From contig CALQJH020000025.1 in NCBI GenBank assembly GCA_943330835.2, forward strand, positions 1-11,998: 11,998 nucleotides of DNA. The letters run 5' to 3'. Under the pieces are notes generated by a model. That model had not been told where the DNA came from, did not search any database, and saw only the letters and a list, made by a program, of their open reading frames with translations. Of this stretch, positions 1-5,831 are shown one piece after another. The first letter of the stretch is position 1. Every line of letters begins with the position of its first letter. The DNA is from Candidatus Kuenenia stuttgartensis (GTDB lineage Bacteria > Bacteroidota > Bacteroidia > Chitinophagales > Chitinophagaceae). The position numbers were made by a program, and so were the translations under genes.

Positions 1-2390
1 CAACAAGCAGCACAACCAATGCAGCAGCATGTTCTAGTTCATTGCCATACTATTGGAATGGAGGAACTTATTCAGTAGCGGGAACGTATGTACGTACGAT
101 CACCAATGCAGCGGGTTGCGATTCAGTAGCTACGTTGGTATTGACTATAAACACTTTAACACCAGGCGCACCAGCTGGGATAACACAAACTTTGGTAAGT
201 AATATCTGCGGACAAAGAGTATATCGTTACACGGTAACTACTGCAGTTGCGAATGCATACGGTTATGCATGGACGTTACCAGCATCAGTTGGTGGGGTAT
301 CCGGAGCAACAGTAGATTCAGGAGATGCTACAAGTTCAAGAACAATCCGCGTAATGTATGCATCGAATAAAGCTGCGATAATAGGCGACAGTATCAGAGT
401 AAGAGCATGGTCGGGTTGTGGCAACAGTGCAACAAAGGGCTTTAAGTTGAGCAATGCAGCATTAGGAGTGCCAGTAGCACCAGCAACGCTTCTGATTACA
501 GCAGTAGCATCAAATGTATGCGGTGTGAAAGTATATCGTTATGCAGCACCAACAATAACACAATTATTGGCAACAGGGACAGCACTTTTAGCACCTGTTA
601 CCGGTTATGTATGGTCGTTTACCGGCTTAGGTGCAAATGCAGTAATAGATTCAGGAGATGTGCATTCACAAGTAATAGTGGTAAGTTATACGAGTCTTTT
701 AGCAGCTGCAACAGGTGATAGCGTAAGAGTAGCGTATAGTTCATTATGTGGTAATAGTTTGAATAAAGCAGCTAAGTTGACGAACGTGGTAAGCACTGCA
801 CCGTTAATTCCAGGATCTATTGCGATTACAGCTATTACAACGAATGTGTGTGGTAACAGAGTATATCGTTATGCAGCACCAAATTTACCAGCAGCAACAG
901 CAAAGGCTGCTCCTGCAACGGGTTATGTATGGTCATTCAAAGGTGCATTGGGCGATAACGCCGTGATCGATTCAGGAGATGTGAACTCACAAAAGATAGT
1001 GATGCATTACACAATGAATAGTGCTGCAGGAGTAGGCGATAGCGTGAAGTTGTATTACACATCAAGTTGTGGTAATAGTCCTGTAAAAGCGTCTAAGTTA
1101 TCAAATGCAGCCATCACAGCACCAATAGCACCAACAGCGATTACGATTACAGCCGTTACACCAAGTGTATGTGGCGCGAAAGTATATCGTTATGCAGCAC
1201 CAGCGACCTTGCCAGTAGCCACAGCTACAGCAACAGCAGCGACAGGTTGGTTATGGTCATTCACAAATACGACATTGGGCAACAATGCACATATAGATTC
1301 AGGAGATGTAGATTCAAAAGTAATCGTAGTGAGTTATACAAGTAATCTAGCAGGCGGCGTTGGAGATAGCGTAAGATTACGGTACACTTCAGCATGTGGT
1401 AATGGCGCGAATGCGAAAGCTAAGTTGACGAATGTGGCAACAGCGGTACCAGTAGCTCCAACATCACTAACGATTACAGCGATAGAAACAAATGTGTGTG
1501 GAGCAAGAAAATACAGATATGCTGCACCATCAACAGTTCCATCTGCAACAGCAACCTTAGCTGCTCCAACAGGTTGGTTCTGGTCATTCACCGGTACATT
1601 GGGTAACAATGCATTTATTGATTCAGGGGATGTAAATTCACAAGTGATAACGGTAACGTTTACCAGTAACGCAGGTGCAGGAACAGGAGATAGTGTACGA
1701 GTATCGTATACATCATCATGTGGTAATAGTTTGAAAAAGACAGCGAAGTTGTCAAATGCGTTATTAGCAGCACCAATACCAGCAAGTATCACCATGGCAT
1801 TGGTAAGTGATGTATGTGGAGCGAGAGTATACCGTTATACTGCCCCAGCAACAACATCTGCGAGCGCAACAGCACCAGCAACAACAGGTTGGTTATGGAC
1901 ATTACCAGCAGGCCCAGTAGGTTCAACAGGAACCTTGGATTCAGGCAATGTAAACTCACATGTCATTAAGGTAAGATATACGAGCAATGCAGTAGCAGGC
2001 GCAGGTGATACGATTAAAGTAGCGTATACTTCTGCTTGTGGAACAGGAGCAAACAAAGCCGCTAAACTATCAAATGTAGCGAAGACAGGTTGTCCTATTA
2101 TCACGAACAACATACCAGTAAGCAAAGCTCCAGTAACTACGCCAGCCGAGTCAATGAGTGTGAAAGTGTTCCCGAATCCAACAACAAGCAACTTCAACTT
2201 ACAGGTGTTAACAGCAGGTAAGGAAGAAGTAACAGCAAGAGTATTGGATATCCAGGGCAGATTCATCCAATCGGTGAAGGTTGCACCAAATCAAACTTTG
2301 AGCTTAGGTTCAGCGTTGAAAGCGGGTGCCTACTTTATCGAAGTAAGACAAGGGAAGGATGTGAAGACAACAAGAGTATTGAAATATTAA
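1..2390 (+). CDS. Large secreted repeat protein with type IX secretion C-terminal sorting domain (5' partial)
   Basis: The reading frame is open to the left edge (first full codon at nt 3), so the TTG at 42 is internal and the N-terminus lies outside the window. The visible part starts with a piece of a different repeat (Y-Y-W-N-G-G-T-Y, then A-G-C-D-S-V-A-T-L), of a kind common in Bacteroidota surface proteins. About six tandem domains of ~107 residues follow, each with a VCG near its start, a central W-S-F or W-T-L, DSGD, and a CGNS-like Cys near its end. A Ser/Pro/Thr linker leads to a C-terminal tail from about nt 2150 with VFPNPT, LDIQGR and GAYFIEV, typical of the Por/T9SS type A sorting domain. 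The product is expected to cross the outer membrane by T9SS and be attached to or released from the surface. An adhesin-like role is inference. Codon use leans strongly to GCA, ACA and GTA, unlike the neighbouring genes. Confidence 0.9.
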   Translation, partial: TSSTTNAAACSSSLPYYWNGGTYSVAGTYVRTITNAAGCDSVATLVLTINTLTPGAPAGITQTLVSNICGQRVYRYTVTTAVANAYGYAWTLPASVGGVSGATVDSGDATSSRTIRVMYASNKAAIIGDSIRVRAWSGCGNSATKGFKLSNAALGVPVAPATLLITAVASNVCGVKVYRYAAPTITQLLATGTALLAPVTGYVWSFTGLGANAVIDSGDVHSQVIVVSYTSLLAAATGDSVRVAYSSLCGNSLNKAAKLTNVVSTAPLIPGSIAITAITTNVCGNRVYRYAAPNLPAATAKAAPATGYVWSFKGALGDNAVIDSGDVNSQKIVMHYTMNSAAGVGDSVKLYYTSSCGNSPVKASKLSNAAITAPIAPTAITITAVTPSVCGAKVYRYAAPATLPVATATATAATGWLWSFTNTTLGNNAHIDSGDVDSKVIVVSYTSNLAGGVGDSVRLRYTSACGNGANAKAKLTNVATAVPVAPTSLTITAIETNVCGARKYRYAAPSTVPSATATLAAPTGWFWSFTGTLGNNAFIDSGDVNSQVITVTFTSNAGAGTGDSVRVSYTSSCGNSLKKTAKLSNALLAAPIPASITMALVSDVCGARVYRYTAPATTSASATAPATTGWLWTLPAGPVGSTGTLDSGNVNSHVIKVRYTSNAVAGAGDTIKVAYTSACGTGANKAAKLSNVAKTGCPIITNNIPVSKAPVTTPAESMSVKVFPNPTTSNFNLQVLTAGKEEVTARVLDIQGRFIQSVKVAPNQTLSLGSALKAGAYFIEVRQGKDVKTTRVLKY
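168..2096 (+). repeat. Six tandem ~320-nt in-frame repeats coding Ig/PKD-like domains
   Basis: The first conserved Cys codon of each unit lies at nt 207, 519, 849, 1170, 1497 and 1815, giving periods of 312, 330, 321, 327 and 318 nt. Units 2-5 are closest to each other; units 1 and 6 are more divergent and have W-T-L-P in place of W-S-F. A 21-nt stretch is identical at 531-551, 861-881 and 1182-1202, so similarity is kept at DNA level and not only in protein. A second Cys follows the first by about 70-76 residues in the units measured, which would suit one disulfide per domain. Assignment to a PKD-like or Ig-like fold is inference from the length and the aromatic/Cys pattern. Confidence 0.85.
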
Positions 2391-2405
2391 TACGATTAGA
2401 TTATT

Positions 2406-2452
2406 TGGTGATTTGAAAGCTGACGATAAATCTCTTTCAAATCACCATTTTT
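2406..2452 (+). terminator. Rho-independent terminator of the surface-protein gene
   Basis: A perfect 14-bp stem (2406-2419 with 2434-2447) with a 14-nt loop is followed by TTTTT at 2448-2452. It starts 16 nt after the stop codon of the surface-protein gene and lies before the ccmB promoter, so it separates the two transcription units. Confidence 0.85.
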
Positions 2453-2487
2453 ATATTTTAATCCCTCTTTTCTAATTCCGTTTTTCA

Positions 2488-2495
2488 TTACTTTG
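2488..2495 (+). promoter_or_regulatory. Probable -7 element of the ccmB promoter
   Basis: TTACTTTG differs from the Bacteroidota TAnnTTTG box at one base. It lies 5 nt before the ccmB ATG, so a start site a few bases downstream would give an almost leaderless mRNA. I could not pick out a clear -33 TTG. Confidence 0.45.
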
Positions 2496-2500
2496 CATAA

Positions 2501-3160
2501 ATGAATAACCAGGTATTGGCATTATTGAAAAAAGATATTCTGCTTGAATTCAGGCAGAAACATACTTTTTATGGGATATTATTATATATAGCATCTACCA
2601 TTTTTCTAATTTATCTCTCTTTACCTGAAAGTCCCGATGCTCAAATATGGAATAGTCTTTTCTGGGTAATTCAACTGTTTGTTTGTGTAAATGCTGTAGC
2701 AAAGAGCTTTTTGCAGGAAAACAAGGGAAGAATGCTTTATTTTTATTCCATTTCTAGCCCTGTTCAATTTATTCTCGGTAAATTGATATTCAATGTGTTT
2801 TTAATGTTATTCATGAGCGTCATTAGTTTGATGCTTTTTTTCTTATTTCTTGGGAATCCAACCATCAATACTTTACAATTCCTGGGAATCGTTTTACTCG
2901 GGGGAACAGGAATAAGTCTCGTATTTACACTAATGAGTGCTATTGCAGCTAAAGCTCAACAAAATGCAGCCCTGATCGCTATTCTGGGATTTCCTGTAAT
3001 TCTTCCCCAGTTGATGCTGTTAATGAAATTGAGCAAAGCAGCGTTTGCAGAGGTTTTCAGAGAAGGCGCTCTTACCCAGTTAGTAGGGCTGACTGCGCTG
3101 ATGGACATCTTGGTCATGGTCCTCGCTATTGTATTATTTCCTTATTTGTGGAAAGATTAA
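2501..3160 (+). CDS. ccmB: Heme exporter protein CcmB
   Basis: This 219-residue integral membrane protein matches CcmB in length (about 220) and layout. A short cytosolic N-terminus (LLKKDILLEFRQK) is followed by about six hydrophobic segments, including the loop Q-E-N-K-G-R-M-L-Y after helix 2 and a G-F-P-V-I-L-P-Q-L segment late in the protein. CcmB is the membrane subunit that works with the ATPase CcmA and with CcmC to move heme to CcmE during cytochrome c maturation. The ATG at 2501 directly follows the putative promoter and keeps the conserved N-terminus. No ccmA is seen nearby; in this phylum it may be encoded elsewhere. A separate promoter before the next gene suggests ccmB may be transcribed partly on its own. 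Confidence 0.9.
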   Translation: MNNQVLALLKKDILLEFRQKHTFYGILLYIASTIFLIYLSLPESPDAQIWNSLFWVIQLFVCVNAVAKSFLQENKGRMLYFYSISSPVQFILGKLIFNVFLMLFMSVISLMLFFLFLGNPTINTLQFLGIVLLGGTGISLVFTLMSAIAAKAQQNAALIAILGFPVILPQLMLLMKLSKAAFAEVFREGALTQLVGLTALMDILVMVLAIVLFPYLWKD

Positions 3161-3218
3161 AGTGACAAATACATCCAAAATTTGAATATTATTTTTTATG
3201 GTGTGGTACACTTCTCCT

Positions 3219-3226
3219 TAACTTTG
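3219..3226 (+). promoter_or_regulatory. -7 element upstream of ccmC
   Basis: TAACTTTG matches the Bacteroidota TAnnTTTG consensus exactly and is followed by C, a common context. It lies in the 89-nt gap after ccmB, 23 nt before the proposed ccmC start, giving a leader of about 20 nt. No clear -33 TTG is seen at the usual distance. Confidence 0.6.
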
Positions 3227-3249
3227 CGCCACTTAAATAAATACCCCGA

Positions 3250-3951
3250 TTGGTGTATAAAAACTGGTGGAAAATATTATCCTTTTTATTATTGGTCTAT
3301 ACCATAACCGCAGGACTATTGCTTGATGTTCCCAAGCTGCCTATTTTAAATGAAACCATCCGCAATTTATACTTCCATGTTTGTATGTGGTTTGGCATGA
3401 TGATCTTATTCCTCATAAGTTTTGTTTACAGCATTAAATACTTAAAAGACTTCAATTATCGTAATGATGTTTATGCTACCAACTTTGCTGCAGTTGGCTG
3501 CTTGTTTGGCATTCTTGGTTATCTCACCGGAGTGTTATGGGTTAATGTTACCTGGCTCACTGATCAGGGGCAATCTTTAGGAAGTGTATTGAAAGAACCT
3601 AAATTAATTGGAGCAGCAATTGCACTACTTATTTATGGCGCCTATTTTGTATTGAGAGGATCCTTTACCGACATCGACAAAAGAGCAAGGGTTAGTGCGG
3701 TGTATAATATTTTTGCTTTTGCCATGTTATTTCCAAGTATATGGATTATACCAAGATTAGTAGGAAGCCTGCACCCCGGCGCACCAGGAAGTGATAGTGG
3801 TAATCCTGCTTTGGACAGAAACGATTTAGATGGCGCCATGAGAATGGTTTTTTATCCTGCGATAATAGGGTGGACCTTACTAGGTGTTTGGATCGCCACT
3901 TTAAAAATTAAAATAGATTTAATTAAAAATAAAAATATAATCAATGAATAG
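3250..3951 (+). CDS. ccmC: Cytochrome c biogenesis protein CcmC/CcsA (heme handling)
   Basis: A 233-residue polytopic membrane protein of the CcmC/CcsA heme-handling family, which loads heme onto CcmE in the periplasm. Conserved segments include P-I-L-N-E-T-I-R-N-L-Y-F-H-V (His43) and G-S-L-H-P-G (His175), matching the two external heme-ligand His of CcmC, and a C-terminal M-R-M-V-F-Y-P-A-I-I-G-W. The Trp-rich WWD region is weak: Trp97 and Trp102 are present, but the rest of WGxWWxWD is replaced by a Gly/Ser stretch and E-P-K-L (116-119). There is no ATG start. The in-frame stop at 3238-3240 leaves TTG 3250 or GTG 3253, and both keep the family-like Y-K-N-W-W-K start. It overlaps the ccmD-like gene by 8 nt, implying coupled translation. 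Confidence 0.88.
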   Translation: MVYKNWWKILSFLLLVYTITAGLLLDVPKLPILNETIRNLYFHVCMWFGMMILFLISFVYSIKYLKDFNYRNDVYATNFAAVGCLFGILGYLTGVLWVNVTWLTDQGQSLGSVLKEPKLIGAAIALLIYGAYFVLRGSFTDIDKRARVSAVYNIFAFAMLFPSIWIIPRLVGSLHPGAPGSDSGNPALDRNDLDGAMRMVFYPAIIGWTLLGVWIATLKIKIDLIKNKNIINE

Positions 3952-4156
3952 ATTATTACTTATACTATTGGGATTGTGTTGTTCATTTATAGCTTCGGCT
4001 CAAGACAAAGTAGAGATGGCAGATGTCATGCGCAGCAACGGAAAAATTTACACGGTCGTGGCTGTTTGTTTAACCATTCTAACTGGCTTGTTTATGTATG
4101 TTTTTATGATTGATAGAAAGATTCATAAATTAGAAAAAGAACATTCCATAAAGTAA
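3944..4156 (+). CDS. ccmD: CcmD-like small membrane protein
   Basis: This 70-residue protein has an N-terminal hydrophobic stretch ending A-S-A-Q that looks like a signal peptide (about 1-19). It is followed by M-A-D-V-M-R-S-N-G-K-I-Y, a single transmembrane helix (about 35-56) and a charged tail (D-R-K-I-H-K-L-E-K-E). That pattern matches the Bacteroidota CcmD family. In other bacteria CcmD assists release of heme-loaded CcmE from the CcmABC complex; the same role here is inferred from position. The start codon overlaps the end of ccmC by 8 nt. The next gene is gdhA and not ccmE, so the maturation cluster ends here. Confidence 0.75.
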   Translation: MNRLLLILLGLCCSFIASAQDKVEMADVMRSNGKIYTVVAVCLTILTGLFMYVFMIDRKIHKLEKEHSIK

Positions 4157-4188
4157 GTATTACCCTCATTAAAATAAAAACCTAAAAT

Positions 4189-5610
4189 ATGTCAACAAAT
4201 CAACACTACAGTTTTTTTCAAAGTGTAGAAAAAAGCTTCGACAAAGCATCAAAATTTACAAAATGGGATCTCGGCATTTTAGAACAAATAAAGGCTTGTA
4301 ATAGCGTTTATCAAATGCGTTTCCCAGTAAAGCTCGATAATGGAAAGATTGAAGTTATCGAAGCGTATCGTGTTCAACATAGTCAGCACAAAACTCCTTG
4401 TAAAGGAGGTATTCGTTTTAGTGACGAAGTGAACCAGGATGAAGTAATGGCATTGGCGTCTTTAATGACTTACAAATGTGCGATTGTAAATGTTCCTTTC
4501 GGTGGTGGTAAAGGCGGGATTAAAATCAATCCTCGCAACTATTCTACTTATGAACTGGAAAAAATCACTCGTCGTTATACAGCAGAGTTAGTAAAGAAAA
4601 ATTTTATTGGTCCTGGTATTGATGTGCCTGCTCCGGATTATGGAACAGGCCCAAGAGAAATGGCTTGGATTGTAGATACTTATGCTTCATTGAAACCAGG
4701 AGAAATTGATGCCGCTGGTTGTGTAACGGGAAAGCCTGTAACACAAGGTGGTGTTCGTGGCAGAACGGAAGCAACGGGTTTAGGTGTGTTTTTCGGTATT
4801 CGCGAAGTATGTAATATGGAAGATATCATGAAAAAACTGGGTCTCTCTGTTGGAATAAAAGAAAAGACTGTTGTGGTTCAAGGATTAGGAAATGTGGGCT
4901 ATCATTCTGCAAAATTTTTCAGAGAAGCGGGCGCGAAAGTGATTGCTCTTGCTGAGTTTGAAGGCGCTATTTATAATGCTGACGGATTAAATGAAGATGA
5001 AGTTTTTCAACACAGAAAAAAAACAGGGTCAATATTGAATTTTCCTGGTGCTACCAATTTGGCTAAAAATTCTGATGCACTAGAATTGGAATGCGATATT
5101 TTAATTCCAGCTGCACTAGAGAATGTAATCAATGGAGAAAATGCCCCAAGAGTAAAAGCAAAAATAATTGGGGAAGCTGCGAATGGTCCATGTACGCCTG
5201 AAGCTGATGAAGTATTTACGCAAAAAGGCATATTGTGTGTGCCTGATATGTATCTGAATGCAGGAGGTGTTACCGTAAGTTATTTTGAGTGGTTGAAAAA
5301 CCTTAGCCATGTACGTTATGGTCGTATGGAAAAACGTTTTACAGAAAATTTAAACACCCATATACTTGGTCAGATTGAAGAGTTGACTGGAAAAAGGGTA
5401 GAAGATCATGAGCGTAAATTTATCATGCATGGTCCGGATGAACAGGATTTGGTTCATAGTGGTTTGGAAGAAACAATGATCAGTGCTACAAGAGAAATTA
5501 TGGATATCTGGAAAGAAAATCCGGGGATACCTGATATGCGTACTGCAGCTTATGTAAGCGCGATTAATAAAGTTGCAACTAGTTATTTGGAACTTGGAAT
5601 ATTCCCATAA
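4189..5610 (+). CDS. gdhA: Glutamate dehydrogenase (Glu/Leu/Phe/Val dehydrogenase family)
   Basis: The 473-residue cytosolic enzyme interconverts glutamate with 2-oxoglutarate and ammonia. Visible landmarks are K-T-P-C-K-G-G-I-R-F (Lys68, Lys72), P-F-G-G-G-K-G-G-I (catalytic Lys108), P-A-P-D-Y-G-T-G (catalytic Asp150), the Rossmann motif G-L-G-N-V-G (232-237), G-E-A-A-N-G-P and N-A-G-G-V-T-V-S-Y-F-E-W. An acidic residue (Glu256) at the end of the second Rossmann strand hints at NAD rather than NADP, but this is tentative. The protein is longer than the ~410-450 residues of many homologues because of extra sequence around 400-435 (R-V-E-D-H-E-R-K-F and following). It starts 32 nt after the ccmD-like gene with no clear promoter between, so read-through from the ccm genes is likely. 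The family also includes Leu/Phe/Val dehydrogenases; length and motifs favour glutamate. Confidence 0.92.
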   Translation: MSTNQHYSFFQSVEKSFDKASKFTKWDLGILEQIKACNSVYQMRFPVKLDNGKIEVIEAYRVQHSQHKTPCKGGIRFSDEVNQDEVMALASLMTYKCAIVNVPFGGGKGGIKINPRNYSTYELEKITRRYTAELVKKNFIGPGIDVPAPDYGTGPREMAWIVDTYASLKPGEIDAAGCVTGKPVTQGGVRGRTEATGLGVFFGIREVCNMEDIMKKLGLSVGIKEKTVVVQGLGNVGYHSAKFFREAGAKVIALAEFEGAIYNADGLNEDEVFQHRKKTGSILNFPGATNLAKNSDALELECDILIPAALENVINGENAPRVKAKIIGEAANGPCTPEADEVFTQKGILCVPDMYLNAGGVTVSYFEWLKNLSHVRYGRMEKRFTENLNTHILGQIEELTGKRVEDHERKFIMHGPDEQDLVHSGLEETMISATREIMDIWKENPGIPDMRTAAYVSAINKVATSYLELGIFP

Positions 5611-5622
5611 TCAGAGCTGAGC

Positions 5623-5648
5623 TCTTGTTGGTGTTTTCACCAACAAGA
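5623..5648. repeat. Perfect 11-bp hairpin without T-tract after gdhA
   Basis: An 11-bp perfect inverted repeat (5623-5633 with 5638-5648) encloses a TTTT loop, 13 nt after the gdhA stop. Neither strand has a T-run next to it, so it is not a standard terminator; it could protect mRNA 3' ends or be part of a repeat family. Its right arm contains ACCAACAA, which recurs twice in the direct repeats just downstream. A 13-nt palindrome (5613-5625) overlaps its left edge. Confidence 0.6.
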
Positions 5649-5668
5649 ATAAGTAAAAATATAATCCT

Positions 5669-5777
5669 AGAGTCATTAACTATTTAATGGTCATAAGACC
5701 AAAAAAGGCAATAAGAGTCATTAACTCTTTATTGGTCATAAGACCAACAAAGGCAAATAAGACCAACAAAGGCAATA
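5669..5777. repeat. 45-nt tandem direct repeat, two copies plus a partial third
   Basis: Copy 1 (5669-5713) and copy 2 (5714-5759) differ by three substitutions and one inserted A. A partial third copy (5760-5777) repeats only the last ~18 nt. Each full copy contains a small inverted repeat around GGTC-ATAA-GACC, which in copy 2 spans 5732-5747 with a 6-bp stem. No ORF is evident. The function is unknown. Confidence 0.75.
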
Positions 5778-5780
5778 CAT

Positions 5781-5814
5781 AAAAAATGGCTACTCGTTTG
5801 AGTAGCCATTTTTT
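5781..5814. terminator. Bidirectional terminator between gdhA and the TPR gene
   Basis: A perfect 15-bp stem (5781-5795 with 5800-5814) with loop GTTT has an A6 arm at its left end and a T6 arm at its right end. Read on either strand it is a hairpin followed by U's. It sits between two convergent genes and is 17 nt from the TPR-gene stop codon. Confidence 0.88.
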
Positions 5815-5831
5815 ATTACTGATATTTTTAG

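Noticed and set aside
42..44. TTG at 42 as the start of the surface protein
   Set aside because: The frame stays open to the window edge and the upstream residues continue the repeat that precedes Y-Y-W-N-G-G.
1334..2266. Long antisense open frames (about 143 and 153 codons) under the surface-protein repeats
   Set aside because: They follow the repeat period and arise from the GCA/ACA/GTA codon bias of the sense gene; the translations show no domain and no start context.
5007..5310. Antisense frames inside gdhA
   Set aside because: They are shadows of a well-conserved gene and show no protein-like features.
5669..5777. CRISPR array
   Set aside because: The copies adjoin each other with no unique spacers, there are only two full copies, and no cas gene is nearby.
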